A model generated the notes under the pieces. The model was not told the origin of the DNA and searched no databases. It saw nothing but the letters and a program-made list of their open reading frames with translations. A DNA stretch of 64,000 nt, from contig NZ_JAEHFX010000001.1 in NCBI RefSeq assembly GCF_016623615.1, positions 124,001-188,000 on the forward strand, read 5' to 3'. A program made the position numbers and the translations under genes. Below, one piece after another: positions 36,738 through 45,163 of this stretch (positions within the stretch are counted from its first letter, which is position 1; every line of letters starts with the position of its first letter). Source of the stretch: Adhaeribacter terrigena (lineage in GTDB: Bacteria; Bacteroidota; Bacteroidia; Cytophagales; Hymenobacteraceae).

Positions 36738-36817
36738 AACATGGTAAAACTTATAAAGAAAAGCAGGCTGCAAGCCCCTCGTGGCCTGTATGTTTTATCA
36801 ATCTCATTTTACAATTT

Positions 36818-39253
36818 ATGTTTACCTTTTTGCGGGCGCTTTTAGTGCTCATGCTGCTGCCTGCCTTCGCGTTCGCACAGTTCACGCTTTCCGGCACCGT
36901 TTCCGATGCCGCCACCAATCAACCTTTGCCCGGCGCTTCGGTGCAGCTTTCCGCTAAAAATGGCCAGATGTCCGATGCCGCTGGGAACTTTACTTTCACC
37001 AACCTGGAAGCCGGCAATTACACCGTTCGGGTTTCGTACCTGGGTTTTGAGCCGGTAAGCCAGACCGTAGAACTAACCGCCGACAAAACGCTGGCGTTTC
37101 CGCTGCAAAAAAGCAATATCCGCACCGGCGAAGTGGTAATTACCGCTACCCGCGCCAACGATAAAACCGGCACTACTTTCACCAACGTGAGCAAGGAAGA
37201 ACTGGAAGAGCGCAATTTTGGTCAGGACATTCCGTATCTGCTGGAGCAAACGCCATCGGTAGTGGTAAATTCTGATGCCGGCGCGGGCGTAGGTTATACC
37301 GGCATCCGCATCCGCGGTTCGGATATTACCCGCATTAACGTAACCATCAACGGGGTGCCGGTAAACGATGCCGAAAGCCACGGTGCCTTCTTTGTGAACA
37401 TGCCCGACCTGGCTTCTTCCATTCAGGATATCCAGATCCAGCGCGGCGTAGGAACTTCTACCAATGGAGCGGCGGCGTTTGGCGCGAGCATGAACATTCG
37501 TACCCTGGGTTTAAACCGCGAAGCCTACCTGGAAGCCACCAACGGTTACGGCAGTTTTAATACCTGGCGGCATAGCGTTTCGTTCGGCACCGGTCTGATC
37601 AACGATAAATTCACCCTGGATGCGCGGCTTTCTAAAATCTCTTCGGATGGCTACGTAGACCGCGCTTTCTCGGACCTGAAAAGTTATTACGTAGCGGCTG
37701 GTTACCACGGCAAAACCGGCAGCCTGAAATTCGTGACTTTCTCTGGCGTAGAGAAAACCTACCAGGCCTGGAACGGCATTCCGCAGGATTCTTTGAAAAC
37801 CAACCGCACGTACAACAGCCTGACATACGAAAACGAAACCGATAATTACCAGCAGGATCATTACCAGCTGCATTATTCCAAAAACTTCGGCAGCAGATTT
37901 GACTTCGGCGGCGCATTCCACTTCACCCGCGGCCGCGGTTATTACGAGCAATACAAAGACGACCGGAAACTAAGCAACTATGGCATTGAACCGCTGGTTT
38001 TAGGCGATACTACCATTAAACGCACCGACTTGATTCAGCAGAAATGGCTCGATAATTATTTCTATGGTGCTACGTTTGCCGCCAATTATTACGCCCCGAA
38101 CGAACGCTTGACCGCTACAATCGGCGGCGGCTGGAACACCTACGACGGCGACCATTTCGGGGAAGTGATTTGGGCCCAATATGCTTCCAACAGCAATATT
38201 CGTCACCGCTGGTACGAAAACAAAGCGCTTAAAACCGACTTTAATATTTTTGCCCGCGTGAATTACCAGGCCACCGAAAAACTTGGTTTGTTCGGCGATC
38301 TGCAGCACCGCATCATTAACTACGAGATCAACGGTTTCGACGATAAGTTTGTAGACGCCTCCTTACCAAAAACCACCTTCAATTTCTGGAATCCAAAAGC
38401 CGGCGCAACCTATGCGGTAACTAATAACCAGGCGTTCTACGCATCGTTTGCCGTAGGAAACCGCGAACCGGTTCGTTCCGATTTCACTGACCAGCCGCTA
38501 GCCGACCGCGAAGCCGGCAAAAAACCAATGCCCGAAACCATGTATAACTGGGAAGCCGGTTACCGCTTGCGCGGTCAAAACGCTACGCTTTTCGGCACCA
38601 AAACCCGTTACTCTTTCGATGCCAATTATTACTTCATGGATTACAAAAACCAGCTGGTATTAACCGGTCAGTTGAACGATGTAGGCTCGCCGTTACGCAC
38701 GAACATCAAAGACAGCTACCGCCAGGGAATCGAACTTTCGGGCGTTTTAAATCTGAACGAATTGGTGGAACTGAGCAGCAATTTAACGGTGAGCCGCAAT
38801 AAAATTCAGAACTATACCGAAACGGTTTATGTGTACAACGAAGATTACGTGCCGGAAACCATCGTAGAAAATAAGTATTCCGAAACTGATATTTCGTTCT
38901 CGCCGGAAGTAATTTCCGCGCATAAAATTGAAGTGCAGCCGCTGACCGGGTTAAAAATTGCCGCCCTTTACAAAACCGTCAGCAAGCAATTTTTAGACAA
39001 CACCAGTTCCGAAAACCGCATGCTGAATAGCTACGGCATAATGGACCTGCGTCTGCGCTACACCATTAAACCCGCTTTTATGCGCGAACTGGAATTTGCC
39101 TTGCTGGTAAACAACGTGCTGAATGAAAAATACGAAGCCAACGGCTACACCTTCTCCGAAATGTATTCCGGCGATGCGACCCGTTATGATTACAATTATT
39201 ATTACCCGCAAGCCACGCGTAATTTTATGGTAAGCGTAGGGATGAAGTTTTAA
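36818..39253 (+). CDS. TonB-dependent outer-membrane receptor, thiamine-regulated
   Basis: Outer-membrane active transporter of 811 aa; the start is ATG 36818 (MFTFLRALLVLMLLPAFAFA signal peptide). A CarboxypepD_reg-like beta-sandwich (FTLSGTVSDAATNQPLPGASVQL) precedes the plug (IPYLLEQTPSVVVNSDAGAGVGYTGIRIRG), then a 22-stranded barrel ending NYYYPQATRNFMVSVGMKF. No SusD partner gene lies nearby. The TPP riboswitch directly upstream strongly suggests import of thiamine or a precursor, as known for OMR1-type receptors of Bacteroidota. The inner-membrane partner is not adjacent; the PnuC at 12.9 kb is linked to a kinase instead. Confidence 0.94.
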   Translation: MFTFLRALLVLMLLPAFAFAQFTLSGTVSDAATNQPLPGASVQLSAKNGQMSDAAGNFTFTNLEAGNYTVRVSYLGFEPVSQTVELTADKTLAFPLQKSNIRTGEVVITATRANDKTGTTFTNVSKEELEERNFGQDIPYLLEQTPSVVVNSDAGAGVGYTGIRIRGSDITRINVTINGVPVNDAESHGAFFVNMPDLASSIQDIQIQRGVGTSTNGAAAFGASMNIRTLGLNREAYLEATNGYGSFNTWRHSVSFGTGLINDKFTLDARLSKISSDGYVDRAFSDLKSYYVAAGYHGKTGSLKFVTFSGVEKTYQAWNGIPQDSLKTNRTYNSLTYENETDNYQQDHYQLHYSKNFGSRFDFGGAFHFTRGRGYYEQYKDDRKLSNYGIEPLVLGDTTIKRTDLIQQKWLDNYFYGATFAANYYAPNERLTATIGGGWNTYDGDHFGEVIWAQYASNSNIRHRWYENKALKTDFNIFARVNYQATEKLGLFGDLQHRIINYEINGFDDKFVDASLPKTTFNFWNPKAGATYAVTNNQAFYASFAVGNREPVRSDFTDQPLADREAGKKPMPETMYNWEAGYRLRGQNATLFGTKTRYSFDANYYFMDYKNQLVLTGQLNDVGSPLRTNIKDSYRQGIELSGVLNLNELVELSSNLTVSRNKIQNYTETVYVYNEDYVPETIVENKYSETDISFSPEVISAHKIEVQPLTGLKIAALYKTVSKQFLDNTSSENRMLNSYGIMDLRLRYTIKPAFMRELEFALLVNNVLNEKYEANGYTFSEMYSGDATRYDYNYYYPQATRNFMVSVGMKF

Positions 39254-39256
39254 TTT

Positions 39257-39388
39257 GTCTGAATTTGGATTCGTCAGATTTTAGGATTTAAGGATTTTTG
39301 GTAAAGAAAGGAAAAAATGATCTAGGGTGTTTTTACCATTCAAATTAGAATCCACTGATCCATTAATCTGACGGATCCAAATTCAGAC
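39257..39388. repeat. Long inverted repeat, 24-bp arms
   Basis: 39257-39280 (starts GTCTGAATTTGGAT) pairs with 39365-39388 with one mismatch around 84 nt. The loop holds AGGATTTAAGGATTTTTGG, resembling AATCC tracts at 19.4 and 62.65 kb. Confidence 0.82.
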
Positions 39389-39391
39389 AGT

Positions 39392-39427
39392 AAGCCTGCT
39401 CCAAGAGATTGGAGCAGGCTTTTTTTT
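39392..39427 (+). terminator. Rho-independent terminator
   Basis: AAGCCTGCTCCAA pairs with TTGGAGCAGGCTT around GAGA, then T-run. It ends the TonB receptor unit. Confidence 0.93.
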
Positions 39428-39482
39428 GAACACGATTTTTAAAATTAAAAGATGCGCAGGATTTCAATTAAGCAAGATTTCA

Positions 39483-39690
39483 CGCCTATCGCCAGCGCAG
39501 CGTCACCTGAAGATCACGTTATCCGGGATACTAAACTAAAAGAAAGCGAGCTACGAAGGGAAGCTGACACCAGTTTCTGTGAGAGCGGCCTCCAAGCTTT
39601 CCGGTGCCGACGCAGGAGGCAGCCCGGTAGGGCAGGAAGGGTTGCAGCCGCGAACGCAGAAACGAAGCCACCCGGCTTGAGGGAAAAAGC
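39483..39690 (+). repeat. About 208-bp dispersed repeat, copy 1
   Basis: Inverted relative to 62396-62602. Shared blocks include CTATCGCCAGCGCAGCG, TGACACCAGTTTCTGTGAGA, GGTGCCGACGCAGGAGGCAG, GGAAGGGTTGCAGCCGCGAA and CCACCCGGCTTGAGGGA. The central 120 bp differ at only a few positions. Confidence 0.88.
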
Positions 39691-39790
39691 TAGCTATAAA
39701 AAAAAGACAGCAATTCATTAAATGAAAGATATCAGCTATGATAAACGGTACACTTTCAAGGCATAAAAGTCAATAGCATATTTTCCGCCA

Positions 39791-39822
39791 CCCTGATGAG
39801 ATCTCTCCTCATGTCGAGATGA
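39791..39822 (-). repeat. Solo TCATC repeat related to the GIY-YIG inverted repeats
   Basis: Minus strand: TCATCTCGA, then GAGGAGAGATCTCATCAGGG; aligns with 11866-11895. Confidence 0.6.
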
Positions 39823-39846
39823 CCGAATAAAGTGGAGATTCCCAGA

Positions 39847-39875
39847 AAAACGCTATCCTTTTTGCCCTAAAATCT
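39847..39875 (+). repeat. E29 dispersed element
   Basis: Plus-strand copy AAAACGCTATCCTTTTTG ... TAAAATCT, upstream of the acyl-CoA dehydrogenase. Confidence 0.85.
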
Positions 39876-39937
39876 GCTACCTTAAAAACTACCAAACGAA
39901 AAACTAACCACAAATTTTTTCCTACAAGCCAAACCTT

Positions 39938-39945
39938 TACCTTTG
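39938..39945 (+). promoter_or_regulatory. Putative -7 box for the acyl-CoA dehydrogenase gene
   Basis: TACCTTTG, 24 nt before the ATG; the -33 region is T-rich but lacks a clean TTTG. Confidence 0.55.
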
Positions 39946-39968
39946 CGCAGCAATTACTCTGAACAATT

Positions 39969-41147
39969 ATGGCTTATAACCCTACCGAATTTTTAGATTA
40001 TTACAACATCGACGACCTGCTGACCGATGAGCACAAGCTGATCCGCAAGTCGATCCGCGATTTCGTTAAAAAAGAAATTTCCCCGAACATCGAAAAATGG
40101 GCGCAGGATGCACATTTCCCTTCCGAGATCGTGAAGAAATTTGGCGACGTAGGCGCGTTTGGTCCGACCATCCCGGAACAATACGGCGGCGGCGGTCTGG
40201 ATTACATTTCCTACGGCTTAATTATGCAGGAAATTGAGCGCGGTGATTCCGGTATGCGTTCTACGGCTTCGGTACAAGGTTCTTTGGTAATGTACCCGAT
40301 TTACGCGTACGGTTCGGAAGAACAACGCAATAAATATCTGCCAAAATTAGCCAGCGGCGAATGGTTGGGTTGCTTCGGTTTAACCGAGCCGGATCATGGT
40401 TCGAACCCGGGCGGCATGCTGACCAACATCAAAGACATGGGCGACCATTATTTGTTGAACGGCGCTAAAATGTGGATCTCCAATTCTCCGGAATGCCAGA
40501 TCGCGGTAGTTTGGGCGAAAAACGAACAGGGCCGCATTAAAGGTCTGATCGTGGAGCGCGGCATGGAAGGTTTCACCACCCCGGAAATTCACAACAAATG
40601 GAGCTTACGCGCCAGCTGCACCGGCGAACTGGTGTTTAACAACGTGAAAGTGCCGAAAGAAAATTTATTGCCTAACATCGACGGTCTGAAAGGTCCTTTA
40701 GGTTGTCTGGACTCAGCCCGTTTCGGAATTGCCTGGGGTGCTATTGGTGCCGCCATCGATTGCTACGAATCAGCTTTGAAGTATTCTTTAGAGCGTATCC
40801 AGTTCGATAAACCGATTGCCGCTTTCCAGTTAACGCAGAAAAAACTGGCCGAAATGGTTACCGAAATCACCAAAGCCCAGATCATGGTTTGGCGTTTAGG
40901 TATGCTGAAAAACGAAGGCAAAGCTACTACGCAACAGATCTCCATGGCGAAACGCAACAGCGTAGACATGGCCCTGCACATTGCCCGCGAAGCCCGCCAG
41001 ATCCACGGTGGCATGGGTATTACCGGTGAGTATCCGATCATGCGCCACATGATGAACCTGGAATCGGTGATCACCTACGAAGGAACTCACGACATTCACT
41101 TATTGATCACGGGTGCCGATGTAACCGGCATTCAGGCGTTCAAGTAA
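39969..41147 (+). CDS. Acyl-CoA dehydrogenase, glutaryl-CoA dehydrogenase-like
   Basis: FAD enzyme of 392 aa that would oxidise an acyl-CoA, probably glutaryl-CoA in lysine or tryptophan breakdown. Seen are the N-terminal helices, CFGLTEPDHGSNPGGM (FAD contact), KMWISNSPECQIAVVWAK, RFGIAWGAIGAAIDCYESALKYSLERIQF and QIHGGMGITGEYPIMRHMMNLE. The late YEGTHDIHLLITGADVTG carries the catalytic Glu position of the glutaryl-CoA group. The substrate is inferred from these group features only. The gene is transcribed alone. Confidence 0.92.
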   Translation: MAYNPTEFLDYYNIDDLLTDEHKLIRKSIRDFVKKEISPNIEKWAQDAHFPSEIVKKFGDVGAFGPTIPEQYGGGGLDYISYGLIMQEIERGDSGMRSTASVQGSLVMYPIYAYGSEEQRNKYLPKLASGEWLGCFGLTEPDHGSNPGGMLTNIKDMGDHYLLNGAKMWISNSPECQIAVVWAKNEQGRIKGLIVERGMEGFTTPEIHNKWSLRASCTGELVFNNVKVPKENLLPNIDGLKGPLGCLDSARFGIAWGAIGAAIDCYESALKYSLERIQFDKPIAAFQLTQKKLAEMVTEITKAQIMVWRLGMLKNEGKATTQQISMAKRNSVDMALHIAREARQIHGGMGITGEYPIMRHMMNLESVITYEGTHDIHLLITGADVTGIQAFK

Positions 41148-41171
41148 GAATATTCGATTATTCGAAATTCG

Positions 41172-41200
41172 ACTTTTTAGGCTGAGAGGCCTAGCGTTTT
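41172..41200 (-). repeat. E29 dispersed element
   Basis: Minus-strand copy AAAACGCTAGGCC ... TAAAAAGT, between the dehydrogenase stop and its terminator. Confidence 0.82.
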
Positions 41201-41203
41201 TTG

Positions 41204-41232
41204 AAAAGCAGCTCAGAGATGGGCTGCTTTTT
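41204..41232 (+). terminator. Rho-independent terminator
   Basis: AAAAGCAGC pairs with GCTGCTTTTT around a 10-nt loop. Confidence 0.88.
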
Positions 41233-41248
41233 GTTTTGCGTTATTACA

Positions 41249-41300
41249 TTATTGCGTCATCCCGAGCGCGGTTGAGGGAACTATCGCATACCGAACCTGT
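41249..41300 (+). repeat. Left inverted repeat of the GIY-YIG unit
   Basis: Begins TTATTGCGTCATCCCGAGCG and continues with GAGGGAACTATCGC. It aligns with the reverse complement of 41682-41733 with about six mismatches in 52 positions. Confidence 0.88.
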
Positions 41301-41349
41301 TGAACTTATAATTCCAGACAGAAGTTGAATTGTCCAAATTAATCGTTAT

Positions 41350-41733
41350 ATGTCTGGAAATATCTACTTCGTTTATATCACTACCAATCCTAAACGGACT
41401 ACCTATTACATTGGCATCACAAACGATCTAGCAGTAAGGCTCCAACAACATCTTGAGAATTGTGGTGACAAAAAGACTTTTGCTGGCCGCTATTATTGCT
41501 ATAAGTTAGTTTACTTTGAAAGGTTCACAAATCCAACGCATGCAATTGAAAGAGAAAAGCAGGTAAAAGGTTGGCGTAGGGATAAGAAAGAAGCGTTAAT
41601 TAAAAGTCTAAACCCGGATTTTAAATTTCTAAATTATATTGTTGAAGAAGTGGACGTTTATCTTTCAATCAAAAATGATCAGCGGGTTCGGTACGCGATA
41701 GTTCCCTCGGCTGCGCTCGGGATGACGCAATAA
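41350..41733 (+). CDS. GIY-YIG nuclease family protein inside an inverted-repeat unit
   Basis: Small single-domain endonuclease-type protein of 127 aa. The GIY-YIG core is seen as YFVYITTNPKRTTYYIGITNDLAVRLQQH, with the catalytic Tyr and Arg, and AIEREKQVKGWRRDKKEALI, with the metal-binding Glu. Relatives are the short UPF0213-like proteins abundant in Bacteroidota. The last 16 codons, RVRYAIVPSAALGMTQ and stop, are encoded by the right inverted repeat, so gene and repeat are one unit. DNA cutting is expected from the family, but target and role are unknown. The gene is more AT-rich than its neighbours. Confidence 0.88.
   Translation: MSGNIYFVYITTNPKRTTYYIGITNDLAVRLQQHLENCGDKKTFAGRYYCYKLVYFERFTNPTHAIEREKQVKGWRRDKKEALIKSLNPDFKFLNYIVEEVDVYLSIKNDQRVRYAIVPSAALGMTQ
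41682..41733 (-). repeat. Right inverted repeat of the GIY-YIG unit
   Basis: On the minus strand it begins TTATTGCGTCATCCCGAGCG and runs through GAGGGAACTATCGC, mirroring 41249-41300. It overlaps the 3' end of the GIY-YIG gene, including the stop codon. Confidence 0.88.
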
Positions 41734-41945
41734 ATTTAAAATTCAACGCCTTTTAAACCCTTGAGTACGGCAGCTTAGAAACCACCACAAATTTCTAAAT
41801 CTCCCTTTGCTAACTACGTTAGATAAACCACTTTTAATAGCAATAATTTTAGTAAAAAAGCGTAAATTTGTATAGCCTCCGGGACTTATTCCGGGCGCAA
41901 AAACGTTACTGAAAAGCCATTTCTTCCTGCTGCAAAGTGAAGGAT

Positions 41946-41974
41946 AAAACGCTATCAGAATTGGGTAAAAAAGT
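41946..41974 (+). repeat. E29 element abutting the ruvB start codon
   Basis: Plus-strand copy AAAACGCTATCAG ... TAAAAAAGT. The ruvB ATG follows with no gap. Confidence 0.85.
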
Positions 41975-43003
41975 ATGAGAGAAGAATATTTAACCGGCTC
42001 GGATGAACACATGTCGCCGGCCGAAAAAGAAATAGACAAGGCACTACGCCCGCTCGATTTCAGCGATTTCACCGGCCAGGAAAAGGTGGTGGAAAACCTG
42101 AAAATCTTCGTGGAAGCGGCGCGCCGGAGGGGAGAGGCCTTGGACCACGTTTTATTACACGGACCTCCGGGTTTGGGTAAAACCACGCTGTCGCACATCA
42201 TTGCTAACTCGCTGAATTCGAATATTAAAATTACGTCGGGTCCGGTTCTGGATAAGCCCAGCGACCTGGCCGGTTTGCTAACGAATCTGGAGCAGAACGA
42301 CGTGCTTTTCATCGATGAAATTCACCGCCTTAATCCGATCGTGGAAGAATACCTGTATTCGGCGATGGAAGATTACAAGATCGACATCATGCTGGATTCC
42401 GGCCCGAATGCGCGTTCGGTGCAGATTAGCCTGAATCCGTTCACGCTGATTGGCGCCACTACGCGTTCCGGTTTGCTGACCGCGCCTTTAAGAGCCCGTT
42501 TTGGGATCAATTCCCGCCTGGAATATTACGATTCGGCCTTATTAACGACCATTGTAAAACGTTCCTGCGAAATTCTGCAAACCTTCATTCACGACGATGC
42601 CGCGTTTGAAATTGCCCGCCGGAGCCGTGGTACGCCGCGTATTGCCAACAACCTGCTGCGCCGTACCCGCGACTTTGCCCAGGTAAAAGGCGACGGAACC
42701 ATTACCGTAGATATTGCCCGCTTTGCCCTGAATGCTTTGGATGTAGATCAGAACGGATTAGACGAAATGGATATCCGGATCTTAACTACGATCATCGAGA
42801 AATTCAAAGGTGGTCCGGTTGGTTTGAGCACTATTGCCACGGCCTGCGGCGACGAAGCCGAAACCATTGAGGAAGTGTACGAGCCTTTCCTGATCCAGGA
42901 AGGCTACATCATGCGGACTTCCCGGGGCCGCGAAGCAACCGAAGCAGCTTATCGCCACTTGGGTAAAATTCCGCCGCAGCGTGTGGGTACTTTGTTTGAA
43001 TAA
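41975..43003 (+). CDS. ruvB: Holliday junction branch-migration ATPase RuvB
   Basis: Hexameric AAA+ motor that, with RuvA, drives branch migration of Holliday junctions. The 342-aa protein has [21 protein letters not shown], Walker [10 protein letters not shown], Walker [11 protein letters not shown], the sensor region [19 protein letters not shown] and the winged-helix C-terminus ending [20 protein letters not shown]. RuvA and RuvC genes are not adjacent. The ATG sits directly behind an E29 copy, which therefore forms the immediate leader. Confidence 0.98.
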   Translation: MREEYLTGSDEHMSPAEKEIDKALRPLDFSDFTGQEKVVENLKIFVEAARRRGEALDHVLLHGPPGLGKTTLSHIIANSLNSNIKITSGPVLDKPSDLAGLLTNLEQNDVLFIDEIHRLNPIVEEYLYSAMEDYKIDIMLDSGPNARSVQISLNPFTLIGATTRSGLLTAPLRARFGINSRLEYYDSALLTTIVKRSCEILQTFIHDDAAFEIARRSRGTPRIANNLLRRTRDFAQVKGDGTITVDIARFALNALDVDQNGLDEMDIRILTTIIEKFKGGPVGLSTIATACGDEAETIEEVYEPFLIQEGYIMRTSRGREATEAAYRHLGKIPPQRVGTLFE

Positions 43004-43008
43004 GCCGG

Positions 43009-43037
43009 AGTTTTTAAGGCTGAAACCATAGCGTTTT
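43009..43037 (-). repeat. E29 dispersed element after ruvB
   Basis: Minus-strand copy AAAACGCTATGGTTTCAG ... TAAAAACT, 5 nt after the ruvB stop. Confidence 0.88.
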
Positions 43038-43067
43038 AGCTTGAAAAATCAGATTAGAATAAAATTG

Positions 43068-43098
43068 AAAGAGCTGGCCCAAAGGTCAGCTCTTTTCG
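43068..43098. terminator. Rho-independent terminator after ruvB
   Basis: GAAAGAGCTG pairs with CAGCTCTTTTC around a short loop, then T-rich DNA. Confidence 0.85.
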
Positions 43099-43156
43099 TT
43101 TTTTAGCTTAATCGAATTTTGCATTCGCTGCAATCCGAAGCTTTAAATATTAAACT

Positions 43157-43600
43157 TTACTCCGTCTTTTTAATTTCTGCGATCAGTTCCACTTCCAGCA
43201 CCGATTCGTTATCTAAAAGCCTCGTAATTTCTACCCAGGTTGCGGCTGGCGTGTGGGTACCGTAATATTTCCTCCGGATGTCTTTATGTTTCTTAACCGC
43301 TTCAATATCTTTCGCGAACAGGTTTTCTTTCACCACGTGCGTAAAATCGAGGTTGTATTTCTTCAGGGTAACTTCCAGCGTTTTGTAAACCCGTTCCATG
43401 GCCTTATCCATGTCGTCGTTGCCTACCGTGCCCGAAATGTAAAGCAGGTTGCCGCTCCGGTAAGCTTGCGCATAATTCCAGTCTTTTTCCGAAGGGTGCA
43501 GGTGAAAAACCTTGCCGTTTTGTTCCAGTATTCCCTGGGCATTGGCTTTCCCGTTCAGCATTAAAACGAGTATTAGCATTAAGGCAGGTAGTTTTTTCAT
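43157..43600 (-). CDS. Exported RidA-like (YjgF/YER057c) protein lacking the key arginine
   Basis: RidA-fold protein of 147 aa with a signal peptide (MKKLPALMLILVLMLNGKANAQ), so it is placed in the periplasm, unlike cytoplasmic RidA enamine deaminases. Fold landmarks are YRSGNLLYISGTVGNDDMDKAMERVYKTLEVTLKKY and the C-terminal PAATWVEITRLLDNESVLEVELIAEIK. Active RidA enzymes have PARxxV, where Arg binds the substrate carboxylate; here the position reads PAATWV, so that Arg is absent. Deaminase activity is therefore unlikely and another role must be assumed. It stands alone. Confidence 0.88.
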   Translation of the reverse strand: MKKLPALMLILVLMLNGKANAQGILEQNGKVFHLHPSEKDWNYAQAYRSGNLLYISGTVGNDDMDKAMERVYKTLEVTLKKYNLDFTHVVKENLFAKDIEAVKKHKDIRRKYYGTHTPAATWVEITRLLDNESVLEVELIAEIKKTE

Positions 43601-43695
43601 AGTGTAAAAATTGAAGTGGTTGATGATTCAGATTTAAGACAGCTATAATATAGAAAACCCTTAGCCTGCTGCTGTGTTTCGAAACATCCTCCGGA

Positions 43696-43724
43696 AAAAC
43701 GCTATAGTTTTGAGGGTAAAAACT
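43696..43724 (+). repeat. E29 dispersed element
   Basis: Plus-strand copy AAAACGCTATAGTTTTGAG ... TAAAAACT in the divergent gap before queG. Confidence 0.92.
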
Positions 43725-43800
43725 GATTTATGTAACAAATAAAGGAAGTGAAATTTTTTCGCCGGATATTTGTTCTTTCTATGATCCGTATATTCCCATT

Positions 43801-44739
43801 TTGAACAAAACCCAATACACCCATTTTATTAAGCAGAAAGCTGCCGAGCTCGGCTTTTTCTACTGCGGCATTTCCAAAGCAGAATTTCTGGAAGAGGAAG
43901 CGCCGCGCCTGGAAAACTGGCTGAAAAAAAGCATGCACGGCGAAATGGGCTACATGGAAAACCATTTCGATAAACGCCTTGATCCCAGAATTCTGGTGCC
44001 CGGCGCCAAATCAGTAGTTTCCTTACTGCTGAATTATTATCCGGAAGAACAACAATCCGAAGACTGTTTAAGGATCTCGAAATACGCGTATGGCACCGAT
44101 TATCATTTTGTGATAAAAGACAAGCTGAAAACGCTGCTGCAGGCAATAAATGAAGCAATTGGAGAAGTAGGAGGAAGGTGTTTTGTAGATTCGGCGCCGG
44201 TGCTGGATAAGGCCTGGGCAAAGAAAAGCGGCCTGGGCTGGGTAGGCAAAAATTCAAACCTAATAAACCCGAAATCGGGCAGCTTTTTCTTTATTGCCGA
44301 ACTCATTATTGATCTGGAACTGGAATACGACGGGCCGATAAAAGATTACTGTGGTACCTGCACGCGCTGCATAGATGCCTGCCCGACCGATGCCATTACG
44401 CAGGCTTACGTGGTAGACGGCAGCAAATGCATTTCTTATTTCACCATCGAACTGAAAGGGCAGATCCCGGAGGAAGTGAACGGCAAGTTCGGCAACTGGG
44501 TTTTTGGCTGCGACATTTGCCAGGATGTTTGTCCCTGGAACCGTTTCAGCAAACCGCATCATGAACCGGCGTTTCTTCCCCACGAAAAACTCCCGCAGCT
44601 AAACGCTGCCGACTGGCAGGAAATAACGCAGGAAGTTTTTCAGGAAATATTTAGAAAATCGGCGGTGAAACGAACTGGTTTTGCCGGGTTGCAGCGAAAT
44701 ATCCAGTTTGTCACGAAAATAAACGAGCCGTTAGATTAA
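43801..44739 (+). CDS. queG: Epoxyqueuosine reductase
   Basis: Cobalamin and Fe-S enzyme that reduces epoxyqueuosine to queuosine in tRNA. The 312-aa protein has the start [32 protein letters not shown], the active-site [26 protein letters not shown] and two 4Fe-4S motifs, [16 protein letters not shown] and [10 protein letters not shown]. It lacks the C-terminal HEAT repeats of longer QueG proteins. The start appears to be TTG 43801. Its stop codon overlaps that of the next, opposite gene within TTAA. Confidence 0.96.
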   Translation: MNKTQYTHFIKQKAAELGFFYCGISKAEFLEEEAPRLENWLKKSMHGEMGYMENHFDKRLDPRILVPGAKSVVSLLLNYYPEEQQSEDCLRISKYAYGTDYHFVIKDKLKTLLQAINEAIGEVGGRCFVDSAPVLDKAWAKKSGLGWVGKNSNLINPKSGSFFFIAELIIDLELEYDGPIKDYCGTCTRCIDACPTDAITQAYVVDGSKCISYFTIELKGQIPEEVNGKFGNWVFGCDICQDVCPWNRFSKPHHEPAFLPHEKLPQLNAADWQEITQEVFQEIFRKSAVKRTGFAGLQRNIQFVTKINEPLD

Positions 44740-44927
44740 GCTTCTACTTTGGCAAATACCTGGTTTAAAACCGGCGCGTGCAAAGTGGCAAACTGAATGT
44801 AACACCAGTTTCTTAGCTCATTGAGTTCTTCCTGAACCAATAACGTAAATGATTTGCGTAGTTCTTTTTCAAACAGAAACTGATCGAAGCTTACTTTAAC
44901 CAGAATAGTTTTAATATACTCTAACAT
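44736..44927 (-). CDS. Small conserved hypothetical protein (63 aa)
   Basis: Short helical protein [20 protein letters not shown]... with [25 protein letters not shown]. No signal peptide or membrane segment is visible. The pattern (helix, [16 protein letters not shown]) is of a type I have met as a lone small protein in Cytophagales, but no function is known. It converges on queG with a 4-nt overlap of the two stop codons. It is too short for certainty, though sense codon use and position support it. Confidence 0.65.
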   Translation of the reverse strand: MLEYIKTILVKVSFDQFLFEKELRKSFTLLVQEELNELRNWCYIQFATLHAPVLNQVFAKVEA

Positions 44928-45034
44928 GATTGTTTATTGTTCTTTGTGTTGCACGTTAAGGCTAACGGCAGTAAATATACGGTAATACCTCACGCATGGG
45001 TTCTCCTTTTCTGAAAGTTTACCGTGGTTTTTGG

Positions 45035-45063
45035 TAAACGGCCAGATTCCGAAGGTGAAAAGT
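45035..45063 (+). repeat. Degenerate E29 element
   Basis: Plus-strand candidate TAAACGG ... GAAAAGT of correct length upstream of the BatD-like gene; the centre is diverged. Confidence 0.4.
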
Positions 45064-45163
45064 CTAAAAAAGTAGACCATGTTGCCTTTGTAGTTAATTT
45101 TAAAACGGTATTCCCGGAAGCCAGAAAAGTGTAAATTTGAATTCCGGAAGGTTTAAGCCATTC

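Larger units (their letters stand above)
36470..36817. other. Regulatory gap carrying promoter and TPP riboswitch
   Basis: No gene. It holds an E29, a promoter and a thiamine pyrophosphate riboswitch in front of the TonB receptor gene, listed separately. Confidence 0.85.
39254..39968. other. 715-bp gene-free stretch made of repeats
   Basis: No credible gene. In order it holds a long inverted repeat, a terminator, one copy of the 208-bp repeat, a TCATC solo repeat, an E29 and a -7 box. A reading frame starting at 39452 lies wholly inside the 208-bp repeat. Confidence 0.8.

Noticed and set aside
39452-39721. 89-aa reading frame after the TonB receptor
   Set aside because: It lies almost wholly inside the 208-bp repeat and has an Arg-rich, non-protein-like composition.
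41249-41733. GIY-YIG unit considered as an insertion sequence
   Set aside because: No transposase motif (DDE, HUH or tyrosine recombinase) and no target-site duplication that I could make out; kept as a separate finding.
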